Of a DNA stretch of 64,000 bases, positions 8,754 through 16,714 are shown in pieces. The stretch is from Bacteroidales bacterium (GTDB taxonomy: Bacteria; Bacteroidota; Bacteroidia; Bacteroidales; UBA10428). The notes below the pieces were generated by a model. It was not told the origin of the DNA. It searched no databases and saw only the letters and a program-made list of their open reading frames with translations. The stretch covers positions 1-64,000 of the forward strand of contig JAFGVA010000129.1 in NCBI GenBank assembly GCA_016938235.1, read 5' to 3'. Positions within the stretch are counted from its first letter, which is position 1, and each line of letters opens with the position of its first letter. Both the position numbers and the translations under genes were made by a program.

Positions 8754-10208
8754 TTAGTCCAGTAAATCATTCAACGTGAACCCTTCTTTTAGTAAGCTGC
8801 CGGGTTTGAGAATACGTTGTAATTTTTCTTCAGAAATAACCTGCAAGTCGCTGTTGGCTTCAAATATCGATTGTTTATTCTGGATCATATGAGCAGCCAG
8901 TTTCGATGAAAGATTATAGCCAATATAGGGTACTAAAGCTGTTGTTATTGAAGCGCTGTTGAATAAAGCCTCTAAGGAGCTTTTCGTGTTAATTTCGAGG
9001 CCGGCGAATAAATTTTCTTTTAATGTTTTGTTGCACGAAATCAGCAGTTTAAGACTTTCCAGTAAGGCATGCCCTATGGTTGGGAGGTATGCGTTTAATT
9101 CAAGACAGCCCTGAGCACACAACGATGCAATGAGGCTGTCGTTCGCGTAAATTTTATGCGCGGCACTTATTACAAATTCCGGAATTACCGGGTTTACTTT
9201 TCCCGGCATAATAGAGCTTCCCAGTTGTTTCCTGGGAATCAGCAACTCTTTATTGGCTATATCTGACGACAACAGCCTGATATCATTGACCATCTTTTCA
9301 AGATTTACAGCATGGGCTTTTAGAATACCGTGAACTTCAACTAAAGAATCGAGGTTGTTGGTTGCATCGTAAAGGTTTTCTCCGCGGGTAATCGGGAGTT
9401 GTGTTATTTGTTGCAGGGTGCGGCTTACTTCCATAATAAAAAAACGGGGAACAGTTATACCTGAGCCAATAGCGCTGCCGCCAAGGTTAATAATCTTAAT
9501 TCTTTCAAAACATTTGGAAATTCGCCACCAGTCGCGGGAAAGTGCATCGCTATAGGTACTGAAAAGCCTGCCAAACGAGCTGGGAACAGCTTCCTGCATT
9601 TGAGTGTAGCCTTTTCTAAGATCGTTTATGTGTTTTTTTTCAAGTTGCTCAATGTCAATTCTCAAATCATTTATAGATTCTTCTAAACTTACGAGTAACT
9701 GTATGGTTGCGACTTTTAGCGAGCTGGGTATTACATCGTTCGTCGATTGAAACAGATTGGCATCTTCAATAGGATCTGCCAGCCTGTATTCTCCCGGCTT
9801 TCCCCCCAAAATTTGGATGGCCCTGTTTGCAATAATTTCATTCACATTCAGATTAATGCTTGTGCCTGCTCCACCCGATATTGCCGGTACTATAAAACTA
9901 TTGAAATGTTGCAGTTGAATTATCTCACCTGCAGCAGTGATTAATGCATTCAGTAGCTTCTCAGAGGGTATTTTAATTTTTATATTCTGAATACCTGTTT
10001 TTTCATTAGCACGCTTAAAAAAATCTGATGCAGTTAAATAACACGCTTTTTTAACCTGACCCAAAGCCATGAACCATTCAGGATGAAATTGATTTTGATC
10101 CGGAAAGTTTTCCCTGGCTCTGACTGAATGTATGCCGTACAAAGATTCAGCCGAAATTTCTTTTTTTCCTATGAAATCTTGTTCTATTCTGTATTTTGTT
10201 GCTGGCAT
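8754..10208 (-). CDS. aspA: Aspartate ammonia-lyase (aspartase)
   Basis: 484 residues of the fumarase/aspartase superfamily. It opens with the aspartase start (YRIEQDFIGKKEISAESLYGIHS) and has the catalytic loop GSSIMPGKVNPVIPE near residue 325. The enzyme cleaves L-aspartate to fumarate and ammonia. It is the first gene of a two-gene unit with hydF, 12 bases apart, which suggests a link to hydrogenase maturation as well as fumarate supply. The ATG at 10208 is the natural start; the divergent intergenic region lies immediately upstream. Confidence 0.92.
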   Translation of the reverse strand: MPATKYRIEQDFIGKKEISAESLYGIHSVRARENFPDQNQFHPEWFMALGQVKKACYLTASDFFKRANEKTGIQNIKIKIPSEKLLNALITAAGEIIQLQHFNSFIVPAISGGAGTSINLNVNEIIANRAIQILGGKPGEYRLADPIEDANLFQSTNDVIPSSLKVATIQLLVSLEESINDLRIDIEQLEKKHINDLRKGYTQMQEAVPSSFGRLFSTYSDALSRDWWRISKCFERIKIINLGGSAIGSGITVPRFFIMEVSRTLQQITQLPITRGENLYDATNNLDSLVEVHGILKAHAVNLEKMVNDIRLLSSDIANKELLIPRKQLGSSIMPGKVNPVIPEFVISAAHKIYANDSLIASLCAQGCLELNAYLPTIGHALLESLKLLISCNKTLKENLFAGLEINTKSSLEALFNSASITTALVPYIGYNLSSKLAAHMIQNKQSIFEANSDLQVISEEKLQRILKPGSLLKEGFTLNDLLD

Positions 10209-10357
10209 GCAACAAAAATAGGTGTTAATAAGCAGATTGGCAAGAGCACTTGAAAATGAAATATCTTCCTCTTTAAGCCTTACTGGTACAATGTTATTCC
10301 CATGTAAATAAAATGTGAATTTTTAATAAGGGTTAAAGATTCAAACTGAATTAATAC

Positions 10358-10365
10358 TATCTTTG
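10358..10365 (+). promoter_or_regulatory. Probable -7 promoter element for the lipoprotein/ABC unit
   Basis: TATCTTTG fits the Bacteroidota -7 consensus TAnnTTTG and is followed by CA, a common start context. A second match (TATTTTTG) lies at 10373-10380. No clear TTTG is found at -33, so this is tentative. It sits in the 293-bp divergent gap 10209-10501, which otherwise shows nothing recognisable. Confidence 0.4.
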
Positions 10366-10501
10366 CATTGATTATTTTTGAATTTCTTAATTTATTTAAT
10401 AGTCTAAAAGAAAATTAGGTAAAAACTTACACTTATTTCTTAACATGGTCAGAAAAGTATAAAACCATGAGTTAATACAATAAATGCAAAAATTAAATAA
10501 T

Positions 10502-11317
10502 ATGAAACTATTACGATCAACCCTATTGTTACTTGCTGTTGCAATTGCTTTTGCAGCATGTAAAAAATCAACAGATAAATCATCGGAAACCACACAGGGC
10601 GAAATGATATCTCAGGAAGAGATTGAAAAAGGATTTGAAGAGGTAATTTTTCCTTTACCAGAACCCATGAGTGTATATCAGATGCTTGAAAATATTGGTG
10701 CCAGCTATGCAAAAGAAGCTTTAAATCCGGTTGCCTCCGCTGAAAAATACTTTACCAGTAATATTAAATCTGTTAATGTAGGAGTATATGGAGCCGATTT
10801 GTCATATACGCTGGTTTATAATAAAAAAGACGATATCGATTTATACTCAAAAACATTAAAGAAACTTGTCGATGATCTGGATATAAAAGTAAATTACCGG
10901 TCACTTGTTAGTGAAGAGTCTAAAGAAATGGCAATGAGCAACGACTCCCTGATAAAACTTTCAAGTGAAATTTTCTTTGATATTTATGAGTTTCTTTACA
11001 AAGAAAGTGATCCGGCAATGGCAGTATTAATGGCCAACGGTTTCTACGTAGAAGGATTATACATTGCTACACATATTTCAGAAGAAACGTTCAATAATAT
11101 TGAGATGGTGAAGATTATTTACGGTCAATCTAAACCTTTGGAAGAAATTATTAAGCTTAACGAAAAGTTTGGCGATAATGAATACATAAGTGCTATTCAG
11201 GGTTCACTTATTAAACTTAAAGAATTATACGATTCAACTGATGGAAGCTTAACCGAGGAACAGCTTAAACAAATTACTACCATTATTGAGTCGATTCGGG
11301 AAAGTATGGTATCGTAA
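10502..11317 (+). CDS. Lipoprotein of unknown function
   Basis: 271 residues from the ATG at 10502. An ATG six codons earlier is in frame, but this start gives a proper signal peptide with lipobox AFAAC (Cys20). The mature part is acidic and helical, with no family I can name. It precedes the TerB-ABC gene by 80 bases on the same strand and could act with it, which is not demonstrable from sequence. Confidence 0.7.
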   Translation: MKLLRSTLLLLAVAIAFAACKKSTDKSSETTQGEMISQEEIEKGFEEVIFPLPEPMSVYQMLENIGASYAKEALNPVASAEKYFTSNIKSVNVGVYGADLSYTLVYNKKDDIDLYSKTLKKLVDDLDIKVNYRSLVSEESKEMAMSNDSLIKLSSEIFFDIYEFLYKESDPAMAVLMANGFYVEGLYIATHISEETFNNIEMVKIIYGQSKPLEEIIKLNEKFGDNEYISAIQGSLIKLKELYDSTDGSLTEEQLKQITTIIESIRESMVS

Positions 11318-11397
11318 TTCAAATCTAAAAATATTAGTAAGGCTGTTTTTGGTTGATTTATGCTTCCGGAGGCAGCTTTTTACTTTAATTTCTGTTC

Positions 11398-14300
11398 ATG
11401 AACGAATCTATCTTAGAAGCATTGATGCGACTTTTTGGTTTGGTGGCTTATGTAAATGAGCAGGGTCAACCAAACATTGAACGCGATGTTGTTTATGAAT
11501 ATCTTCAGCGTCAGTTTAATAACGAACTGGTAGATAAATACCTGGGTGTATTTGATAAATTTATTAATGAATACCATCCGGATCTTACTGACAAGTCTGA
11601 CGATCAGCGGCATGAGCTAAATAATGTTAATAATAAGGCCGCAACAGAATTATGTAACAAGATAAACCTTGAATTACAACAAGAGCAAAAGATTATTGTA
11701 ATGGTTTACCTGCTCGATTTCATCAGCAGCGGTGAAGAACTATCATCTTACCAGTTTCAATTTGTTGAGGAGGTTTGTCATAAGCTAAATATTTCGAAAG
11801 AAGAATACCTTGCTACCCGCTATTTTACTTTCAACGAATTTGAAAAGATAAGCGCTAAAGAAAATCTTCTGTTTGTAAATTCAGATAAGAAACCCAGTAA
11901 TACAAAGATTAAGAACCTGTATATCGATAAAATTGAAGGACAAATAGTTGTTCTGCAGATTCCATCAACAAAAACCCTGGTATTCAGGTATTATGGTAGG
12001 CAGGAGCTTTATCTGAACGGGCATAATATAAAGACTAACCGTTCTTATATTTGGGCACCGGGTTCCGTAGTAAAGAATACCAAATTCGGAAGTATTTACT
12101 ACATCTGGGTGGCAGGTCAATATATTAAAGCTTCTACAAAAAGTCAGTTCAACTTTATCGCCAGCGAAATAGAATTTTCATACGGTAACAGTCCGAATGG
12201 AGTGAAACGTTTTAACCTGAACGAAGAATCGGGCAGGCTTATTGGGATTATTGGCGGTAGCGGTAGTGGTAAATCTACTCTGCTTAAAGTGCTGGCCGGA
12301 GTAATTAAACCAAACTACGGTACCATTAAAATTAATGGTCACGATATACACGAGAAAAGAGAAGAACTGAAGGGGTTGATTGGCTATGTACCACAGGATG
12401 AGTTTCTTATTAAAGAGCTTACTGTTTTTGAAAACCTTTTTTTTGCAGCGCAGTTTTCCTTTAGCAGGTTTTCCAATAAAGAACTTACCGAGATGGTTGA
12501 GAAAGCCTTGCTTGATTTTGACCTGTTAGAAGCCAGGGATTTACGTGTAGGGAATGCACTAAACACCTATTTAAGTGGCGGACAGCGTAAACGTCTGAAT
12601 ATTGCCCTGGAGCTTATAAGGGAACCGGCCGTGTTTTTTGTTGATGAACCAACTTCGGGATTATCCTCGGCCGACTCTGAGAAGGTTATGAACCTGCTCA
12701 AACGGCAGACTTATAAAGGTAAACTGGTTTTTGCAAACATTCACCAGCCTTCATCGGAGTTATATAAATTATTTGATAAACTGCTGGTTGTTGACCAGGG
12801 GGGGCGTGTAGTTTATTACGGTAACCCTTTAGATGCCATAGGCTATTTCAAGCACATAAACCATTATGTTGATGCCGATACTAGTGAGTGTCTGAGTTGC
12901 GGTAATATTAATCCCGATCAGATTTTAAGAAATATTGAAGCCAGGGTAGTAGATGTAAACGGAAGACTAACCCGTAAGCGGAAAACCCTGCCCGAAGAAT
13001 GGTACAACTTGTATATGGACAAGATTGATCCGATAATAAGGGGCATAAGGCGACCCTTCCTGAAAGAGATACCTGAGAGCCAGTTTAAGGTACCGGGAAG
13101 GAAGAAACAGTTTAAGTTGTATTTTAAGCGCGACGGTTTAGCAAAACTCAAAAACAGTCAGTATCTGTTTATTACCATGCTTGAGGCTCCGGTTCTGGCC
13201 TTATTGCTCGCTTTTTATACCCGAAGTTCGCGCGATCCCGACGGTAATATAACATCCTATTTATTTGGATTGAATCACAATATTCCGGCTTACTTGTTCA
13301 TGGCCGTTATTGTTGCTATTTTCCTTGGACTTGTAATAAGTGCCGAAGAAATTTTTCGAGACAGGAAACTGCTCGAACGTGAAAGGTTTTTGAATCTGAG
13401 CCGCTCAAGTTACCTGTTTTCCAAGACTACCATCATGTTTATGATTTCAGCTTTCCAGATGTTGTTATTTGTTCTTATTGGCAATTATATCCTGGAAATT
13501 AAAGGTATGACCTGGAGGTACTTCCTGATATTGTTTTCGGCAGCTGCCTGGGCAAATATGGTTGGATTAAATATTTCTTCGGGACTAAAATCTGTTGTTA
13601 CAATTTATATTCTTGTACCACTTATTCTGGTACCTCAATTGCTATTTAGCGGCGTGGTAGTCGATTTTCATAATCTTAACAAGTCATTTCAGTCTTTTAA
13701 ATATGTTCCTACGGTTGGAAATGCAATGACTTCGCGCTGGGCATACGAGGGAATTGTTATTGCTCAGTATAAGCATAATCCCTTCGAGAAGCGTTTCTTT
13801 GAATCAGAACTTGATATGAGCGACGCATTGTTTATCAAGGCCTACCTTATTCCCAAACTTAAAGACAAATTTGATTATATACAGAATAATATTAACGACA
13901 GAACCCAATTCACTGAAGTAAACACAACATTAAAATTACTTAGAAACGAGATTCAGAATTTAAGCATAAAACGAGGCGTTGATAATTCAGAATTAATTTC
14001 AAAGCTTACCATTGAAACATTTAATCCTTATGTTCATGAGCAATTAACAGATTTTCTTAACCATTCCTGGCAATATTATCATGGCATTTACCTTTCTGCC
14101 TTAAAAAAGGAAAATAAGACTTATTCTGAACTATTGGATGAAAAGGGAGGAAGGGAAGCCCTGGTGGCTTATAAAAACAAATATTACAACGATCAGCTTG
14201 CGGCCCTTGTAAAGAATGAAAAAGAAATACAACACTTTTTTATTCATGGCAGTAATATTATAAAACTAAAGGACCCGATATACACACTTCCTCTGGCAAA

Positions 14301-14535
14301 TAACGGCAAGGCACATTTTTATGCTCCTTATAAGCGCCTTCTTAATACCTACATCGATACTTTTTGGTTTAATATTGTGCGAATATGGGTAGCAATCGTT
14401 ATATGGTTTATAATACTGTATTTTGATGTTTTATTCAGGCTTATTTCATACGTCGAAAACTTCAGACTTAGAAGACTTAGCAGGCGGACGATGAAAATTC
14501 TGAGTAAACAATATGGGCTAAAAACGGTTAAATAA
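11398..14535 (+). CDS. TerB-like domain fused to ABCG-type ABC exporter
   Basis: 1045 residues. Residues 1-160 resemble a TerB-like helical domain. Residues about 165-270 are a beta-rich linker, possibly FHA-like. The ATPase follows: Walker A GGSGSGKST (about 284), signature LSGGQRKR (about 391), Walker B VFFVDEPTSGL (about 411) and switch His in NIHQPSSELY. From about 590 there is an ABC-2 membrane domain with five closely spaced segments, a soluble insert of about 220 residues (770-990), and a final transmembrane helix near 1005. The order ATPase-then-membrane matches ABCG half-transporters. The substrate is unknown; lipid or lipopeptide export is only a guess. Confidence 0.85.
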   Translation: MNESILEALMRLFGLVAYVNEQGQPNIERDVVYEYLQRQFNNELVDKYLGVFDKFINEYHPDLTDKSDDQRHELNNVNNKAATELCNKINLELQQEQKIIVMVYLLDFISSGEELSSYQFQFVEEVCHKLNISKEEYLATRYFTFNEFEKISAKENLLFVNSDKKPSNTKIKNLYIDKIEGQIVVLQIPSTKTLVFRYYGRQELYLNGHNIKTNRSYIWAPGSVVKNTKFGSIYYIWVAGQYIKASTKSQFNFIASEIEFSYGNSPNGVKRFNLNEESGRLIGIIGGSGSGKSTLLKVLAGVIKPNYGTIKINGHDIHEKREELKGLIGYVPQDEFLIKELTVFENLFFAAQFSFSRFSNKELTEMVEKALLDFDLLEARDLRVGNALNTYLSGGQRKRLNIALELIREPAVFFVDEPTSGLSSADSEKVMNLLKRQTYKGKLVFANIHQPSSELYKLFDKLLVVDQGGRVVYYGNPLDAIGYFKHINHYVDADTSECLSCGNINPDQILRNIEARVVDVNGRLTRKRKTLPEEWYNLYMDKIDPIIRGIRRPFLKEIPESQFKVPGRKKQFKLYFKRDGLAKLKNSQYLFITMLEAPVLALLLAFYTRSSRDPDGNITSYLFGLNHNIPAYLFMAVIVAIFLGLVISAEEIFRDRKLLERERFLNLSRSSYLFSKTTIMFMISAFQMLLFVLIGNYILEIKGMTWRYFLILFSAAAWANMVGLNISSGLKSVVTIYILVPLILVPQLLFSGVVVDFHNLNKSFQSFKYVPTVGNAMTSRWAYEGIVIAQYKHNPFEKRFFESELDMSDALFIKAYLIPKLKDKFDYIQNNINDRTQFTEVNTTLKLLRNEIQNLSIKRGVDNSELISKLTIETFNPYVHEQLTDFLNHSWQYYHGIYLSALKKENKTYSELLDEKGGREALVAYKNKYYNDQLAALVKNEKEIQHFFIHGSNIIKLKDPIYTLPLANNGKAHFYAPYKRLLNTYIDTFWFNIVRIWVAIVIWFIILYFDVLFRLISYVENFRLRRLSRRTMKILSKQYGLKTVK

Positions 14536-14581
14536 ACAGATTATTAGTAAATTAATACTTGTTCTGTTTAACCCAAATACC

Positions 14582-15439
14582 ATGTTAAATATTGATAAAC
14601 CCTTTCCCATTTATGTAATTTCAGGCGGTAAAGGACTGGCCGGTCATACAATGGTACATTCACTTATTATTCAATATCCCGATGATAAGTTGAATGTGAA
14701 TGTAATTCCGAATGTGCAAAGCGACGAAAAAATAATTGAAGTTGTTCAAAAGGTCAAAAAAGCAGGAGGTTTACTGACACACACGATGGTAAATTCTACC
14801 TTGCGTCGAAGATTGATAATGGAGTGTGAAAAACAGGGTGTACGCGAAATAGATTTCATGGGGCAATTATCAGATTTTCTCGAAGAAGAACTCGGATTTA
14901 AATCTATTAATGTGCCTGGTTTATACCGAAGGATTAATTCGCAATACTTCGATCGGATTGAAGCGATGGAATATACTCTGAATCATGACGATGGTTTAAA
15001 TCCAGGCCGCTTACACGATGCGGAAATTGTATTAACAGGCGTTTCAAGAAGTGGTAAAACTCCCCTGAGTGTTTATATGTCGATGTTTGGATGGAAAGTG
15101 GCAAATGTTCCTCTTGTGAAGGGAATTGATCCACCTAAAGAACTGTTTGAAATTAATCCTCAGCGTGTTTTTGGATTAAGTATAAATTCAAGTCATTTAA
15201 TATCTCAACGACATAAAAGACTTTCGCAGATGGGCGATTTCGATGGCACAAATTATATCGATCAACAAAAAGTTCGTCAGGAATTGCAATTTGCTAATCT
15301 TGTATTTGAAAGAGGTGGATTTACAAAAATTAATGTTACAAACAAACCGGTTGAAACCAGTGCAAATGAGATAATTGGACTGATTTCTGACAGATTTTCT
15401 CACGACGAAAGAAAACATCAGAAACCAGAAGATAGTTAG
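14582..15439 (+). CDS. ppsR: PEP synthase/pyruvate phosphate dikinase regulatory protein
   Basis: 285 residues of the DUF299 family, normal length. It begins with the family start YVISGGKGLAGHTMVHSLI, carries the P-loop GVSRSGKTPLSVYM at about 156-170, and later VPLVKGIDPP and RVFGLSIN. The family is a bifunctional ADP-dependent Thr kinase and Pi-dependent pyrophosphorylase that turns PEP synthase or pyruvate phosphate dikinase off and on. The target enzyme gene is not in the window. It follows the ABC exporter by 46 bases; a functional link is not evident. Confidence 0.93.
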   Translation: MLNIDKPFPIYVISGGKGLAGHTMVHSLIIQYPDDKLNVNVIPNVQSDEKIIEVVQKVKKAGGLLTHTMVNSTLRRRLIMECEKQGVREIDFMGQLSDFLEEELGFKSINVPGLYRRINSQYFDRIEAMEYTLNHDDGLNPGRLHDAEIVLTGVSRSGKTPLSVYMSMFGWKVANVPLVKGIDPPKELFEINPQRVFGLSINSSHLISQRHKRLSQMGDFDGTNYIDQQKVRQELQFANLVFERGGFTKINVTNKPVETSANEIIGLISDRFSHDERKHQKPEDS

Positions 15440-15442
15440 TGT

Positions 15443-15479
15443 TTAATCCTGCGAGGATTTTAAACCCGCGCAGGGTTAA
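15443..15479. terminator. Bidirectional hairpin between convergent ppsR and ohrR
   Basis: TTAATCCTGCG (15443-15453) pairs with CGCAGGGTTAA (15469-15479) over 11 bp with one wobble. Internal GG/CC pairs continue the stem after one mismatch. It lies exactly between two converging genes, so it can serve both. No long T run follows. The GC-rich core in AT-rich DNA resembles dispersed palindromic elements of Bacteroidota. Confidence 0.55.
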
Positions 15480-15491
15480 GCTAACTAACTC

Positions 15492-15938
15492 TTATTCAAT
15501 GCCATTCAACCGGATAATTATCTTGCCCAGTATTTCTTTAAGCTTGTAATATTCGTCAGTTGTTAAGGTGTCTTCTCCAATATTGTCAACAAGACTTTCG
15601 GGTATCTTTTGAGCTTTCAGTTTTAGTTTTTTGCCTGCATCGGTAAGTTTGATAAGCACTTTGCGTTCATCATCTTCCATACGTTTTCTTTCCAGCAGTT
15701 GCTGTTTTTCCATTCGCTTCAGAAGAGGCGTAATAGTATTGGTGTTCAGAACCAGCGTGCTGGCAATCTGATTTACTGTTAAACCATCTGTTTCCCAAAG
15801 CACCAAAAGAACCAGGTATTGAGGATAAGTAAGTTCCAGTTTTTCAAGTAATGGCTGGTATTGTCTTATTACCAACCTTGATGCAGCATACAATGGAAAG
15901 CACAGTTGGTTTTTTAATTTTAATTTTTCGAAACTCAT
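15492..15938 (-). CDS. ohrR: OhrR-type MarR-family peroxide-sensing regulator
   Basis: 148 residues. The N-terminus KNQLCFPLYAASR matches OhrR, whose single reactive Cys (here Cys13, the only Cys in the protein) senses organic hydroperoxides. The winged helix follows: YPQYLVLLVLWE, INTNTITPLLKRME-like recognition helix region at about 65-78, and wing DDERKVLIKLT. This is a one-Cys OhrR, as in Bacillus subtilis, which is reversed through a small thiol. It lies downstream of a glutathione peroxidase gene on the same strand with a probable terminator between them. It probably represses gpx and itself; this is inferred from neighbourhood and family. Confidence 0.85.
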   Translation of the reverse strand: MSFEKLKLKNQLCFPLYAASRLVIRQYQPLLEKLELTYPQYLVLLVLWETDGLTVNQIASTLVLNTNTITPLLKRMEKQQLLERKRMEDDERKVLIKLTDAGKKLKLKAQKIPESLVDNIGEDTLTTDEYYKLKEILGKIIIRLNGIE

Positions 15939-15950
15939 AATAAGGTTAAA

Positions 15951-16023
15951 TAAAAAGGTGCAGAAGTATTTTCTTTAACCAACCAATAGAACAAACCAAA
16001 CCTCTACGAAAATACCTCTGCAC
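15951..16023 (-). terminator. Long-stem hairpin with T tract after gpx
   Basis: On the minus strand the 16-base arms (16023-16008 and 15973-15958) pair at 15 of 16 positions around a 34-nt loop. CCTTTTTATTT follows. This reads as a rho-independent terminator for gpx, placed 13-20 bases before the ohrR start. The large loop is unusual, and the same dyad could be an operator or an attenuator controlling read-through into ohrR. Confidence 0.5.
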
Positions 16024-16044
16024 TGAGAATCTTACATTAATATT

Positions 16045-16530
16045 TTAATTTTTAAGAATCTTATCAATATCCGAAACAATTTTTTCAGGTTTTATGGTTG
16101 GAGCAAAACGCTTAACCGGTTTTCCTTCCTGGTCGATTAGAAACTTAGTAAAGTTCCATTTTATTTTTCCTCCCAGAATACCGCCCTTTTCTTTTTTCAG
16201 GTATTTAAAGATCGGATGCGCATTTTTTCCGTTTACATCAACCTTTGAAAACATGGGAAAACTAACCCCGTAATTTATCAGGCAGTTTTCCTGTATGTCT
16301 TTTTCCGATCCTGGTTCCTGGTTACCAAACTGATTACAGGGAAATCCCAAAATAACCAAACCTTTATTTTTATATTCTTTGTAGAGTTTTTCCAAACCCT
16401 CATACTGAGGTGTTAATCCACACTTGCTGGCTGTATTCACTACCAGAACAGCTTTTCCTTTAAATACTTCCATGCTAATTTCATTTCCTTGAATGTTCCT
16501 AGCCTTAAACTCATGAAAATTGTTTTGCAT
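16045..16530 (-). CDS. Glutathione peroxidase-family thiol peroxidase
   Basis: 161 residues, usual length for bacterial GPx/BtuE proteins. The peroxidatic Cys37 lies in [12 protein letters not shown], with Gln71 in [12 protein letters not shown] and the Trp/Asn of KWNFTKFL completing the tetrad. Cys65 in FPCNQ is a candidate resolving Cys. Such Cys-type enzymes generally use thioredoxin and reduce hydrogen and organic peroxides. It is transcribed toward ohrR; three ATCG-type dyads sit immediately upstream of its start. Confidence 0.93.
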   Translation of the reverse strand: MQNNFHEFKARNIQGNEISMEVFKGKAVLVVNTASKCGLTPQYEGLEKLYKEYKNKGLVILGFPCNQFGNQEPGSEKDIQENCLINYGVSFPMFSKVDVNGKNAHPIFKYLKKEKGGILGGKIKWNFTKFLIDQEGKPVKRFAPTIKPEKIVSDIDKILKN

Positions 16531-16545
16531 CTATTATTGTTTTTT

Positions 16546-16613
16546 AAAATCGTAAAAGATAAAATCGTAAGCGATACAAATATATGAAAAAATATCGCAC
16601 GCGACATATATTT
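16546..16613 (-). promoter_or_regulatory. Cluster of three 12-bp ATCG-N4-type dyads upstream of gpx
   Basis: Three related boxes occur: ATCGTAAAAGAT (16549-16560), ATCGTAAGCGAT (16564-16575) and ATCGCACGCGAC (16594-16605), at offsets of 15 and 30 bp. The middle one is a perfect ATCG-N4-CGAT dyad. A 9-bp inverted repeat AAATATATG/CATATATTT (16578-16586/16605-16613) overlaps the third. Their regular spacing and position 19-75 bp before the gpx ATG make them candidate OhrR operators. The binding factor is not shown by sequence. Confidence 0.45.
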
Positions 16614-16672
16614 AACAAAGTTTTAACGAATTTTAATCTGGCTTAAATATTTCGTTTTAACAAAGTCACAAC

Positions 16673-16714
16673 TATGAACATTGAACTATGAAGTATGAAC
16701 TTTGAACTAGAAAC
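16673..16714. repeat. Degenerate heptanucleotide array
   Basis: Six consecutive 7-bp units can be read on the plus strand: TATGAAC, ATTGAAC, TATGAAG, TATGAAC, TTTGAAC, TAGAAAC. The array stops exactly where the stop codon of the adjacent minus-strand gene begins (16715-16717). A second heptamer array lies after panE at 35850. Confidence 0.6.

Noticed and set aside
14533..14572. TAAACAGA/TCTGTTTA inverted repeat after the ABC exporter gene
   Set aside because: Eight-base arms with about 20 nt spacer, AT-rich, no T run; too weak to call a terminator.
16673..16714. CRISPR-like array
   Set aside because: Units are 7 bp without spacers; nothing resembling 24-40 bp repeats with unique spacers, and no cas genes.
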